64,000 nucleotides of DNA. It comes from Carettochelys insculpta (lineage: Eukaryota > Chordata > Testudines > Carettochelyidae). Below are positions 11,606-23,064 of the stretch, in pieces. The notes beneath the pieces were generated by a model, which saw nothing but the letters and a program-made list of their open reading frames with translations, was not told the origin of the DNA and searched no databases. The DNA lies in NCBI RefSeq assembly GCF_033958435.1, contig NC_134147.1, positions 41,162,001-41,226,000 of the forward strand, given 5' to 3'. A program made the translations under genes and the position numbers. The stretch's first letter is position 1, and every line of letters starts with the position of its first letter.

Positions 11606-13850
11606 ACCAAAACAATGAAAGGAAAGATAAAACTCTACACCACCTTCCTCTACGGATCCTCAGCCATCTGCCCATACCTATCTAAGCTCTTGCCTTGTCC
11701 CTTTGCTACAAGCCTTCTGCCTGCTTCCCCAGTAGAGAAACTCTCTATCCTAAGTCTCTCCTGCTTGTCTCCTTCAGGCTCTGTGCTTGGGAACTAGGGC
11801 TACTGGCTCTCTTCATATTCTTTGGCTGCTTACGTGATTGCCACACTCACAACTCCTGTTTCCCTTATTTTGCAGAAATTTCTTTAAGGGGTCAGCATTG
11901 AAACAGATGCATTAGGCCATGCATGTGCTCAGGACCAATGCAGCATTACACAGGGCATCCAGACACTAAATGTAATAATAGATAGACAATTGCCCCATTC
12001 TCATAATGATAAAGGAAACCATAGCATATGGCATATTAATTGCCAGGAAACTAATTACAATGCGATTGGCAAATCACATTGAAAAAGTTCTGACTTCCTT
12101 TTACTAATATTATTTTATTATTAATATTAGATAGCAACGTAAGTAAGTGATAAAGAAATGCCCATGAGTTTAGCAAAGACTTTGTTTGGAAAGGACCCTT
12201 TTTATGTGTCCTGCACCGTCCCATTGCATTTTAATTACATTGATCCTTCGGCTTCTAGGCAAGAGTAGAATACTAATGACATTGCAGATGACACAACAGC
12301 TAAGAAGGCTGGCAGATGGGTAGCCTCTAATAAAGCTCTCACATAAAGGGGAAGTTCAGCAACTTGACATCAGATGGTAACTAATATCTAGCTAAAATAC
12401 AGCTCTTACTGTCTCCTGCTCTCAGAGTGCTATGTTATGGACTTTATTTAAATGTTTTTAACACCCTCTTCTTTCATGAGGTAAAAGGTATATTTATAAG
12501 AAACCACAGACCATAACACTAGAATATGATGTATAAAGATGACGATTCCTCAGTTTTGTAGCCATCAGGACCCTGTTTGTCCACTTTTACGTTAAACATC
12601 ATGGTGATATAACCTGAAATAGATCTTGCTGTAAGTACTTGTGACAAGCCTACGCAACTCCAGTTATGGATAGATTGTCCCAGTAATTCTGTACAATAGT
12701 AATCAGTTGTGACAATGGATAAATGTTACAGTGGTGCTGGTGGGATCTCCTATATTAAGTGTAGAAAACATTAGGACTATCCCTGCTATGTTATCTACCT
12801 CCAAAGGCAAAATGTTGATTCAGGAATTGGTACAAAGATTTCACACATGGCTACAGAAAAAAGCTCCCTTGACTATATAGGTCCTCCTGAAGCTAAAGGG
12901 CCCAGCATAATTTCCAAACATTCCTAAGTGATTTAGAACCTTAAATCCCCTTGTCAAAAGTGAGTTAGTCAATTAAACTCTTCCCAAAAATTCCAGCTCC
13001 AACTGAAGTAAAGTAGAAGTTTTACACCAAATTCAAGAGTGCTGGATCGGACCTCATTATGTATTTGGTGAACATGCTGCAAATCTGTTTACTTTTCTGA
13101 AAAAAATTAGGTTTGTGTTCTTCAAAATATTGGGAATTTTTTAAAAATTTTGAATGTGTTAGAATAACCAGTATTGAACAGATGTACAAACTCCGCAAAG
13201 TGTCCTATTTATGAATTTTGGGCAACAAAAAAAATGTGGAGATCAATATGAATGCTTTCAAAACACTTTACATTGCAAGAGGGCGAGCTATTCCTAGGGG
13301 GGAAATGCTGTGCTATATTGCTTTCTGCTTGCACAACAGAAAAATGTTTTCTTCCATTATTGGGGTTAGGAATGCAGAGGTTGCCATTTCATTACACTGG
13401 CAGAATTTTGTTTACCTTGGGCAGCATTGATAAAACAGAGTGGCCTGAAAAAAAGATACGATCCAGTCAAGATGATTCATGGAAGGCTTCCATAGAAATG
13501 AAAACAGTATTGGAAGCTATGAATTGGCCTTTGCCATGTGTTACTGCTTATAGTATAATTTTGTCACTGATGTGGTCACTGGCTTGTTTGTGCAGTTAAT
13601 TCTCCCTCAGTTCCTGCTTTTCTAGGAAATTAGTAGCTGATTTAAAATTTCGTAAGGGACAATTTTGCCATGGTAGATTACCTGGCAGGACTGAATGGAT
13701 TGTATCGCCCTTACTCTAGCAACATGCCATTTGATCTCATGAAACAGGTGGGGCTGCTCTTTAGTGACTCTCTGCAACTGAGCTTTCTCTGCTTTAGTCT
13801 GTAGATTCTGGGATGCCTGCTTGAGGCAGGGTGGGCTTAGCTATAAGCTC
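11606..13850. other. Unrecognised AT-rich non-coding sequence
   Basis: I see nothing assignable. The open frames near 13.2-13.6 kb contain no motif that supports coding function. Confidence 0.5.
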
Positions 13851-13922
13851 AGAATCAATCTCTAAGCAGAGATAGCAAAATAAATCCAAAGTGTGGCTGT
13901 CTGCACCTTAAAATAAAGAAAC
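13851..13922 (+). repeat. Unclassified interspersed repeat, copy 2
   Basis: This is a direct-orientation match to 11527-11605, sharing the start AGAATCAATCTCTAAGCAG and the phrase GTCTGCACCTTAAAATAAA. The surrounding 13.78-14.28 kb is probably part of the same larger repeat, but its ends are not visible. Confidence 0.6.
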
Positions 13923-14987
13923 AACCGCAAATAAAGCTTGAAGGGAAAGCCCTATCCAGATTCTGGCCGAGCTCGGAGGTATTTGAGCTGGAGGTCCTGG
14001 TCCATCCCTGCCTTCCCCATCTCTGCCACTGAGAAGAAGCAAGCAAGCCTTTTTATCCAGCCTCCTGGCTCCTGACTGGTCAATATTTCCTCCAGATCCA
14101 TCTTGAGGGGTTCTCTATAAGGCTCTCCTGCCACATGGCCCTAGAGGCCTTGTGCCTGACTCTGTCCTCAGCTACAATAGGTCTGGCTGCTCTTCTCATG
14201 ACTGTGCACCTTTGCCTCCGCTAGCACAACTGGAAGTGACCTTTGTATGCCACCTCCCCCTTATTACTCTGCTGAAGCGCCCTTGTTAAGCCAATTTGGG
14301 CCCAAAGTTTAGGAGTCAGACTGAGCAATTGTTACTCACACTGGTACAGTGCAGTTACACAGCACTGTTCATCCGCATGGGAGTTACACACAAAAATAGC
14401 CTTAAGGATCTGTGTCTTGGTTCATCATGTAGAAAACCATGGGGACAAGATCTTGTATTTCCATTTTATATACAAAAAGGTTTTGATTACGACTGGTGAA
14501 CTGATAGAATCCTTAAAGGATCAGACTTTTCAACATGTCAAGGAAAAACAAAACTTCTCTCTCCTGTTTTAAACCAAAAATCTTTTGCTCGCCTTCCCCT
14601 TTAGTCTTCTGTGGGTGATGCTATTTACTCTGGATGCATTAATGTAGAAAAGCGAGCTGGAGTAGCTCCAAGAAGTGACTAGAGAGATACCAGTCCACCC
14701 AGGAATGTCTCTTGTTTATAGAAAAGTATTTAAAATTAATACCTGAATGTGAAAGGGTCACAGTATCATAGATTTAATATCAGTAAATGTTAACCAAATG
14801 GTAGGAGCAAAATCCTGACCGAAAGTTTAATCTGAATCTTTCCATCATTTAATAGTCTTTGAGCTTGCACTACAAATTCTTCAGGAGGGGAAAGTGATCT
14901 GGGTGTATCAAAGGAATTAAAGCACATATTTCACCTCCTCTTGCATATGTATACATCCCTTCCTCCTCCACAAAAATGTCTTGCAGT

Positions 14988-15090
14988 TTTACAAGACAAG
15001 GTGGATGAGGTAACGTATTTTACTGGCCCAACTTCTGCGGGTACAAGAGATAAGCTTTTTGGGCCTACACAGAGCTGTCTTTCAGGTACA
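14988..15090 (-). repeat. Hammerhead-like retroelement tail, family 3
   Basis: The plus-strand text AACTTCTGCGGGTACAAG and ACACAGAGCTGTCTTTCAGG matches the other family-3 tails. On the minus strand the core reads CTGAAAGA, then an imperfect hairpin, then CAAAAAGCTTATC. Both core boxes are mutated, so this copy should be dead. Confidence 0.55.
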
Positions 15091-15091
15091 T

Positions 15092-15295
15092 GCACTTGAA
15101 TAGCACCTTCCACCCAAGGATCTTATGAGCGCACGAGACACCATTCAAGTCATCCCAGAGATAGGGAAGCTTTATAGAATAGGAAACAGAGGTGCATACA
15201 GACTTCTTGCCTAAGGTCACGCAGGAAATTAATAGCATGGCAAGCAATAGAACTGAAAGAGCCTGACTCACAGGCCTGTGCTTTTAGCTACACTT
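15092..15295 (-). repeat. MIR/CORE-SINE copy
   Basis: The plus strand shows the reversed MIR order: GGAAACAGAGGTGCATACAG, then CTAAGGTCACGCAGG, then a segment ending GAGCCTGACTCACAGGCC. This is the reverse complement of the MIR body, which runs from the tRNA-related B-box region through GTGACCTTGGGCAAG to the CTGTAAAATGG segment. Strongly diverged, as expected for this old family. Confidence 0.7.
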
Positions 15296-15440
15296 GGATG
15301 AATTTCCCCTGCATTAGGAGAGAGAGAGCCCAGGGAGTCAGTGCAGGGGCAAGAAGGGGAGGTTCCATTACTGTGCTTACCAAGAAACACTGCTCTAGGG
15401 CTATTCTTTCCATCATTGTGATGGGGGAGGGCCCGTAAGT

Positions 15441-15618
15441 GGAACTACCCATAGGCAGCCTCAAAACTGCACCCTCAGAAGTTTCATGAAGGCACCTCTA
15501 CAGCTTGAGCTGAAGGTCAGCCAGCTCAGGCTGTAGAGGACACATCCTTTCTCTGTGAAGTGATCTAAGTACCACCACAGGGGACAGTTAACCACACATA
15601 GGTATGTGGGTTACATAC
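15441..15618 (-). repeat. tRNA-derived SINE copy
   Basis: Same family as the copy at 7.64 kb. The plus strand shows GGCACCTCTACAGCTTGAGC, then CAGGCTGTAGAGGACA, then GGACAGTTAACCACACATAG. The tRNA-like B-box part is more eroded here. A second copy in the same orientation follows 80 bp downstream. Confidence 0.65.
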
Positions 15619-15694
15619 TTCCCCTAGCTGAGGGAAGCACATCCCAGGATTCAGACACCCAGTTGAAATCCTGGATGAGCCCCCACTTGTAACT

Positions 15695-15874
15695 GTTCTC
15701 AAGCAGCCTTGAGCCTGGGACCTCTGGAGTTTCAGGCAGGCACCACTACAGCTTGAGCTGAAGGCCAGCTGATTTTCAGCTTAGGCTGTAGAGAACATAG
15801 TCTCTCTCTGTGGAGTGGTCTAGGAATCACTACATGGGACAGTTAATCACACATAGGTGTATGGGCTACATAAG
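15695..15874 (-). repeat. tRNA-derived SINE copy
   Basis: This is in the same orientation as the copy at 15441. It keeps the B-box-like region best, reading GAGCCTGGGACCTCTGGAG on the plus strand, followed by CTACAGCTTGAGCTGAAGGC. It ends GGTGTATGGGCTACAT. Confidence 0.65.
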
Positions 15875-15942
15875 CTACTTGAATCCACTGGCCAAACTGC
15901 AGTGCCAGTAGCGTAGCAGATTATGGCCACTACAGCCTAGAG

Positions 15943-16267
15943 CAGGGGTCAGGAACTCCCTTGCCAGAGATCCGGATCTGGCCTCTGAGCCTTGGGGCTC
16001 CCCTCCCCAACATCTGGTCCACAGCAGCATAGGGGGTGTGGAGCCCCAAGCCTTGAATCCTGGGGTCAGGCAAGCCAGGGCCAGAACCGGCCCATAGTCT
16101 CTGCCTGGTGGGAGAAGGATGTAGCTCCACACACTGCTCCCCCACCTGCTCCCTGGCTGGGGGAACAGCAGCATAGTGCTGCTTAGAGAGGATTCTCCCC
16201 TTCTACTCTGATTGGCTGGAAGTGGGTCAGTGGCTCTTCCCAACCCAAACAATATTTCCCACCCCTG
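15943..16267. mobile_element. hAT-like non-autonomous element (325 bp)
   Basis: The left end is CAGGGGTCAGGAA and the right end is TTTCCCACCCCTG, an inverted pair of Charlie type. The flanks GCCTAGAG (15935-15942) and GCCCAGTG (16268-16275) match at 6 of 8 positions, consistent with an aged 8-bp hAT target duplication. No transposase-like frame is seen; the open frames inside are fortuitous. Confidence 0.7.
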
Positions 16268-16434
16268 GCCCAGTGACTGCTGTGCATTGTATCTCCAGAC
16301 TGGGAGAGGTGATTTCATCTGTATCTGCTTCTGTCTAGATTCTGGCTCTTCCCTGCGAAGCTTGTTTGTACAGGGGTGAGAGAATTTGGCCCTAATTGAC
16401 TGGAGCCAATTTCCAGCAAAAAAGGTGCAGCAAG

Positions 16435-16591
16435 CAGTGTTCTCCCTAATTCTGATTTCCTCTAAGGCATGTGTGGATGTGCACCATCCATGTAAACACA
16501 CACTGCCGGCAGTGGGTGCTCTGCCAATCAGCTGAGCAGCTCCGACTCTCTTCTGCGTGGCTGCCCCAGGGCTTAGTTTACCGGGGTGCTT
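16435..16591 (+). mobile_element. hAT MITE, GTTCCC family (degenerate copy)
   Basis: One of seven copies of the same short element in the window. It begins CAGTGTTCTCCCTAAT and shares the core CTCTGCCAATCAGCTGAGCA. The right end is decayed. The left flank GCAGCAAG (16427-16434) and right flank GCAGCAGA (16592-16599) resemble an old 8-bp target duplication. Confidence 0.6.
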
Positions 16592-17085
16592 GCAGCAGAA
16601 AACATCTTAATCCAAGTCTCAGGATTTTGTGCTACTTCTCCCTCCACTCCAGTATTTCACAGACTCAATGTTAACAGCTTAACTGACCAGGACAGACTCT
16701 GAGCATTCACAATTCATCAGTTCAGCAGGGAAATAGAGTCATGAAGTTACCACATATTCCCAATGGACACAGCAGCAAGCCTTTAGCTGTTGCTTAATTA
16801 ATGCTGGCAGATGAAGCCAATTGAAAAACATGACGTTTCATCCTGAGTGATAATGGGTCTTCCCTAAATTAGAAACCAAAGAATTCTAATGTGCATCAAG
16901 AGATACTTTTGGCACAAATCTGTCTCTGAAAGGTCAAGTCCCTTATCTAGCTCTCAGAAAAAAAGTCCCTTCAAAAAACCAAGGAGTACAGAAAGAAGGT
17001 AACACTGAAACCCCCTGTTTCAGAGCACAACAATAAATCACCAACCTTGGAAGAATTTCCACTTTGTTTGTGAACTAGTCGCTAA

Positions 17086-17658
17086 GGCCATGGCTATGCT
17101 ACACTGCAGAGTTATTTTGAAAGAGTGGGTACATTGTTTCAGAACTGGTAATCTGCAGTGCAGGAGGAATAACGTCTCTTTCGAAAACTCTATTTTGAGA
17201 TAGGCACAATTAATATACTGAATAGTGCTATTTTGCAATAAGCCATAAGGGGCTCCAATTGAACTATTTCAAAATACTGCTATAGACTCGGACATTCTAT
17301 TTTGAAATAGCTGGGTGCTATTTTGAAATACATTTTGGCTATATCTACACTTGAAATTTTTTTTTTGTTTCAGGAAGAAGGGTTCTTCCAAAGATGGGAT
17401 TTATTTTCTAAAGAGCCCCATCTACACAGCTTTCTTTCTTTCTTTCGAAAGAATCTCTTCCGAGAACAGATTATGCAAATAAAGCTCAAGATATGTAAAT
17501 CTGTGCCTCATTTGCATTTTCTATTTCCCTAATTTTCTTTCCTCTTTCAAAAGAGGAATGCAAGTGTAGACATAGAGTTTGTGTGTAGTTGTGTTATTTT
17601 GAAATAAGATATTTTGAAATAGCTGTTTTTGAAATAGAGCTGCATTGTAGCTATTGCC
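17086..17658. mobile_element. Harbinger-like MITE carrying an internal MITE
   Basis: The ends are GGCCATGGCTATGCTACA and the inverse of GGCAATAGCTACAATGCA. They are flanked by TAA on both sides (17083-17085 and 17659-17661), the TWA-type 3-bp target expected for PIF/Harbinger. The interior is rich in TATTTTGAAATA palindromes. A second element at 17337-17577 is inserted within it. Confidence 0.65.
17337..17577. mobile_element. Internal Harbinger-like MITE (241 bp)
   Basis: Starts GGCTATATCTACACTTGAAA and ends GCAAGTGTAGACATAGAG, an inverted pair. TTT flanks both ends (17334-17336 and 17578-17580). It contains a TTTCTTTCTTTCTTTCGAAA patch. A related element sits at 48292-48560. Confidence 0.65.
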
Positions 17659-17694
17659 TAAGAGATTGCAAACCTTACTGAGAAGAAGGATGCT

Positions 17695-17992
17695 GCGATG
17701 AAGGCACTGGAGTAAGACTCAGGAGTTCTGATTTCATGGCCCAATTGTACTTCAAATTCCATGTGTGACCATGGGCAAGGTTCAATCTCTCCAGGTCTCT
17801 ATCTGTACAATAAGATCAGTGTTCCCTTACTCTCTTCTTTATCTGCAACTTCTATTTAGAATGCAAGCTCTGTAAGCAGAGATCCTTATCTGCTTGCACA
17901 ATGGGGCTGGGAGGTGCTATCATAATACAAATAATACCAATAATTTATTGTCCGATGTATAAAAATCTTCAGAAAATATTTCTTGCCTGGTG
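17695..17992 (+). repeat. MIR/CORE-SINE copy
   Basis: Shows the forward MIR order: GTGTGACCATGGGCAAG, then CAATCTCTCCAGGTCTCTATC, a run like the CTGTAAAATGGGG segment (CTGTACAATAAGATCAG), and a 3' part with ACAAATAATACCAATAAT. Diverged but collinear. Confidence 0.65.
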
Positions 17993-18172
17993 AGCTGTAT
18001 ACACGGTTTGCTATGAATATTTATCATCACACTGTTCATTAGTTAACAGCAACCTCCTGCATGCGGCAGCCCTGACTCCAAGCTCCGGGATCCAGACTGT
18101 CAGGCCTGGTGGTTGGAGTGGTGGTAGAAAGCAGGTACCAAGGGTTGAAGCTGGATGCTGATGCATGACTGA

Positions 18173-18764
18173 GGCTGTATCTACACTATGAGATAAAACT
18201 GAATGTAAAGGCGTTAGCTTGACATTAAAACGTCACTGTCTTCACTGTAAATGTCATGAGCTCAACTGAGTCTGCCCTAATATGGATAACAAAATGTTGA
18301 TATTAATGGACGGATATAGCATCAATCTCAAGTTTAAAATGTTGAATGGAAGCGCCACTAGTGTGGAAGCACCATGTCTTTCATGCGAATTTATTAGCCT
18401 CTGCAAGTGTCCCGCCTGTATCCCACAAAGCTATGTGTTGCTCCTGGCTCCCAGCTCCCTGCTACTAGCAGGAGTCCGAAAAATGACTAGGGCTGCTCTG
18501 CTATCTGTTTCCCAGGTCCCCCAAGCTGCAGGGATCCAGGAAACTGATGGCTCCTGGCTCAGAATGTGGGGCTGAGGAACTGCGGGATAGGTTCCCACAA
18601 TGCACCTCAGCAACAATCAATGGTTGATGATTTCTGTGTGGAAGCCATATATGGGATTTGTCAGGAGTCTGTGGGAAGTGAGGATACTCAAAATCAAATT
18701 AAAAAACAGCATTATGAAGTTGATTTTAATAAATTCGAATTTATCTCGTAGTGTAGACATAGCC
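18173..18764. mobile_element. Harbinger-like MITE (592 bp)
   Basis: Terminal inverted repeats of 25 bp match at 22 positions: the left end starts GGCTGTATCTACACTATG and the inverse of the right end starts GGCTATGTCTACACTACG. TGA flanks both sides (18170-18172 and 18765-18767). Internal frames do not resemble a DDE transposase or a Myb-like protein, so it is non-autonomous. Confidence 0.75.
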
Positions 18765-18767
18765 TGA

Positions 18768-21425
18768 GTCAAAGGCAGTCCAGAGACAGGCTGTGGGTCA
18801 GAACCAGGGTAAGAATCTATCCACAGTCCAAATCAGGGTCATAATTGGAGCCCAGGTGCCGACTGAAGGTTGGAGCCAGTTTGGAATCAGCCCAAGGATC
18901 TGAGATAAGGAGGGGAGTTCAGGGCTGGAGAGAGAAGAAATAGGGTTGTAGTGAGGTCAGAATAAGGTACAGTCTAGGCTGAAGTGGGCTAAAACAAGGA
19001 AAGACTAGGGAAGGAATAAGATCAAGTGCAGGAAGCCTAGGACGTCTAACACTGCTAACCTGCAGGGTAGTTCTAGCCAAGTGGCGCTATTGTGATTCTG
19101 GTGCCGAGAATGAAATAACTGTCTGAGGTCGGTCACCTGACCTGGATCCTGCTCCAGGATAGGCTGCTGTAGCATGCCTGAGGGATGAGTGACTGCAGGC
19201 TCTGCCTGAAAGGGGGCTGGGGGGTCAGCCCTGGTCCAATTTTAGAATGGTCTCAAACTTGATCCTGCAAAGCGTGACACAGACTTTCAGTACTCAACAC
19301 GCCTTGAATATCACCTTCAAGGCTACAGTGGACCAAGCGTTTACCTCATGATAGCGAAGAATGCTATTAAATTTGCTTTCATTGAGCTATGCGCACATAC
19401 CTTGTTGCTTGAAGTAGAAAGCTAATATTAACCAGATCTTTTTCTGGCAGTAGGAGCTCACATCTTTAAAAATCTGTAACAGTCCAGACATTGTTATATT
19501 TCAAAGTCAAGAAGTGAGACCATACTCATTAAGAAGGAGACACCAAGCCAAGTTATAAAATAATATTTCCAGGTACATTTTCACAACACTTTCACAGGTA
19601 CTGACTGTTAATACTGCTTATGTGCATGGCCTTCCTCCACAAACCCAAGGACTTCCTTTTTAAAAAACAGAAGCAACAGCCACGTATGACAATGAGGCAG
19701 AATCAAGTGCAAGACCCCTTCTTGCTCTAATATAGCCACTTATCTCTTGAGTGCAGATTTCCACCATGAGTCTTACAATTTAAAGGACAAATTCAATCTT
19801 GACCTGAAAGGATGAAACTCCCGTTGCCATCCCCGAGGTTTTATTTGGGTATTGGTCGGTCTGTGCCAGAGGTGAAAGAAAGCGGGTGCACCCTGGTGTG
19901 CAGCTCCAGCAAGTGGAAGCGAAAGCCAACAGGGAGCTACTAAGGAGCTGGCAAGGACTCGGGTTACAATAGACAGTGCCTGTAAGAAATTTTAAGCTAC
20001 TTTCACCCCTGTCCAAACAGTAGTTTCTATACATTGAAGTCAAAGCTCATTTGTACTCAGCTCTTCATCCAAAACCATGGGCTGACCAAAGAAAGAAGAA
20101 AGCACTAACTGCTCTCCCATAGGTATCAAGGGCAAAGGCCCAATGGGAGCAGATTTATGTCAGTGATGAGCTTTTGAAAATCCCCCCTGAAGTGTTCAAG
20201 GATCTGTTTTTGTCAATAGCAAAAAAGGTTATAGCCAAAGCACAAAACCTTTTTCTCTGGGGAACCTAATTTTTTTTATGAGACAGATTACATTCTGCCT
20301 CTGGCAACTCCACAAGCTGCTGTTTGTATTGGAAGCTGTATCTACACCAAAAATAATGAGTTACTTCTGGTTGGATGCCCAAAGGAGAAAGCACCACATC
20401 AGCTGTGTTTAAAAAAAAAGAAGTGTTAGTGGAAATTATGTTAAGAAGGCCATTGAAATCCATGGCTTGGTTTACCCTCAAATATCGCCAAACTATTCCT
20501 GTGTAAGTGGGTAACTGCCAGTGTATATGTCAAAACATCTCCTCATCAGAAGCAGTGGCAATTTACTTTAAAATTAGCCACACAATTGGTTTTCATAGCA
20601 AAAGTGAATGTGCTGACGACGTCGTGACAAGTGTGCTCATTTTTCATCTTGGTTGTCGCATTGTGCAAGAGCCCTTAAAACGATACAATTTTCTCTTCAT
20701 ATGTCAAAGCCTACAAAGTACAAGTGTAAAATATACCCTTCTGCACCAGAGGCTTAAACATAAAATTTGCCCAAATGGCAGCAGGCTAGAATAATCTGGA
20801 AGCAATGAATAATATATAACCAAAATGGACAGGTGATATACAATCAGAGGGGTTGCAAATCTCAGCCTTGTGACATATCTCTGCAATCCTTTACGTTTTG
20901 TTGACTCTGCTTGACGGGATTTAAAATAATGCTGTAAACCAAAAAGGCCTTTCACTGCCCATCAGTTACAACATTGATTTCAATAGATGTTTTGTGGTGC
21001 CCCTGGCTTAAACAGCAATAGCTGAGTTTGCAGAATAGGACATTTGACAGTTTCTCACGGGAGCACAACAAGCTCGTAATTTCAGTTCAGTTAAAAGCTG
21101 TGTCGGATGTAAGATTCACAACCAGATTTCTCTGTTGATACAGAGCTGCTGGCGCATGCTTTATCAAGGCATTTTGACTGGTCCATTCCTCTATTTTGCG
21201 CAATTTGACTCATGCCCTGCAATCTGCTATGCACATGCTACTCCCAAGGAGGCCAATGAGAGTGGACCTTACATACTCGAGAATAAAATGGAGTTGCAAA
21301 GGAATTTGAAGCAAGGTGATGTAACGTATTCAGAAGTATAGCAATGGCATCTCACTGTCAAGTGCAACTTTTTGGGGATGCTGAGAAGTTCGGGGGGTTT
21401 CAGCAGAAGCAGGAGTAAAAATTTC
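18768..21425. other. Unrecognised non-coding sequence
   Basis: No exon, RNA gene or transposon ends are recognised. The 18.77-19.25 kb part is G-rich and may be old repeat. The short frames around 19.8-20.95 kb have no supporting motif. Confidence 0.5.
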
Positions 21426-21433
21426 CTCCTCCC

Positions 21434-21581
21434 CAGTGTTCCAGGTAAGCAGAGTGCTTGGGTGACCACCTAGAAGAGATTCAGATGCCGCTCAGCTGAT
21501 AAGTACAGCGCATCTGCACATGCCTCAGTGCACATCTACAATTTATTCTGCCCTGGATGGAAAATATTAGAGAGAACACTG
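21434..21581 (-). mobile_element. hAT MITE, GTTCCC family
   Basis: Minus-strand copy: plus strand begins CAGTGTTCCAGGTAAGCAG and ends TAGAGAGAACACTG. It shares GCACATCTGCACATGCCTCA-type text with the other copies. Flanks CTCCTCCC (21426-21433) and CTCCCCAC (21582-21589) match at 6 of 8. Confidence 0.7.
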
Positions 21582-21589
21582 CTCCCCAC

Positions 21590-22466
21590 CCAAACTCACT
21601 GGTGGAAAACGTTGAGTTTTCTGCAAAAAATTGAAAACCAAAATATTTTGACCCAAACCAGAAATATGTTGATTCTGAAATACAGCTGCACTGAACTCTG
21701 GTGTGGGAGTCTGGCCCACAGAAGAAAACGGGAGCATAAGGCTCTCGCAGACTTAAGGCTCTGTGGGTGCCTCTCACAATCAACATAGTTGGTTTGTCAG
21801 CTGAAATGCTTTGGGTTTTCCTTTTTTCAAAGAGAAATTGAAATTCTCCACAGAAAGGAGACATATTTTGCTTAAAAAAGTTTGATCTGAAAGTTCTATT
21901 CTTTTACTGAACAGTAATTTTAATGGGAATTATGAGACCAGCCCTAGCTTTCAGTTCTGCCTTTGTACTTCCCCAAAACACTCTAAGAGAATCTTTTAAG
22001 ACCAAAATACTATGGGCGTTTTTTTCACTATAAATGCAGTCTCAGTGTTATTTGATGCAGCATGAATGATATTCATTTTCAGCAAAGACCCTAAGGCAGT
22101 AGGTTAATGTACTCCCCCTTTGCAACAGACACTTGTGTTTACATGATGAAAAGTAAGTACCAGCATTCCTGTCAAAACAAAACCACCAACCTACAAACAG
22201 AAAAAACACTGGAGCTGTGTACCTTCATTAAATGTTTTAAAATATTGTAGTAAGGTCAGCATATTCTAGGAAATGTAGCACCTTGACATACTATATCAAA
22301 GCAGGCAATGATGCCAGCATAGTACATCCTAGTGAAGCTGCAGGGTATCTGTACATCACATGCTAGGGATATTGCTAAAATTGCTTATAATGGATTTGCT
22401 TTGTTACCAACTGTGTCATACAGTAAAAAAATATCAGTGCTGCCATCTCTGTCTGGTAGATCCTCA
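21590..22466. other. Unrecognised AT-rich non-coding sequence
   Basis: Nothing assignable is seen between the hAT MITE and the next Harbinger-like element. Confidence 0.5.
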
Positions 22467-22974
22467 GGGTACATCTACACTACCCAGGAGACTGACCCAG
22501 TCAGGGTCAATCTACCGAGGTCTGATTTCACACACCTAGTGGAGATGCGTGAAATCGAACTAGCAGAGGTTAACAGTCGACCCCTGTATTCATTATCATG
22601 AGGTGTAAGGGAGGTTAATGGGAGAAACTCTCTTCCCTCTGTGAGGACACCCAGATAAGCCGATCGTAGATACAGCTACATAATCGTCATAGTAACAGAG
22701 AGTAAGCCGTGCTAGTCTATACACTATCAAAACAAAAAGCAGTCAAGTAGCACTTTAAAGACTAGCAAAATAGTTTATTAGGTGAGCTTTTGTGGGACAG
22801 ACCCACTTCTTCAGACCAGTTGGTCTGAAAAAGTGGGTCTGTCCCACGAAACCTCACCTAATAAACTATTTTGCTGGTCTTTAAAGTGCTACTTGACTGC
22901 TTTTTGTTTTGATAATTGTCATAGCTGTAACTGCGTACCTACGATCAACTTTAAGGTCTAGTGTAGACCTGGTC
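22467..22974. mobile_element. Harbinger-like MITE split by a palindromic retroelement tail
   Basis: The left end GGGTACATCTACACTACC pairs with the inverse of the right end, GACCAGGTCTACACTAGACC. The body shares ATCATGAGGTGTAAGGGAGG and CAGGGTCAATCT with the element at 38734-38993, so the two are one family. The interval 22693-22911 is a later insertion; without it the element is about 275 bp. A clear 3-bp target duplication is not visible. Confidence 0.65.
22693..22911. repeat. Palindromic (inverted dimer) hammerhead-like tail, family 1
   Basis: The region 22725-22914 is a near-perfect palindrome with about 93-bp arms and a 4-bp spacer, AGTT, at 22818-22821. Each arm is one copy of the family-1 tail also seen once at 55.97 kb. 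Both arms carry a core lesion: the left arm (minus strand) has AAAA for GAAA, and the right arm has CTGAAAA for CTGAAGA. The insertion is bounded by an imperfect direct repeat, ATAATCGTCATAG at 22680-22692 and ATAATTGTCATAG at 22912-22924 (12 of 13), which looks like a retrotransposition target duplication. Confidence 0.8.
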
Positions 22975-23064
22975 TAGGATTACAAGGGAAAGATGCTTCC
23001 ATTTGTTATGGTGTACTTCACAGCTGTTGCTAGATTTCTATCCATGTTTTCGTCTTGACACAAA

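Noticed and set aside
15875..16501. 208-codon minus-strand frame as a protein gene
   Set aside because: It spans a hAT element with a recognisable 8-bp duplication and shows no domain; opposite-strand frames overlap it.
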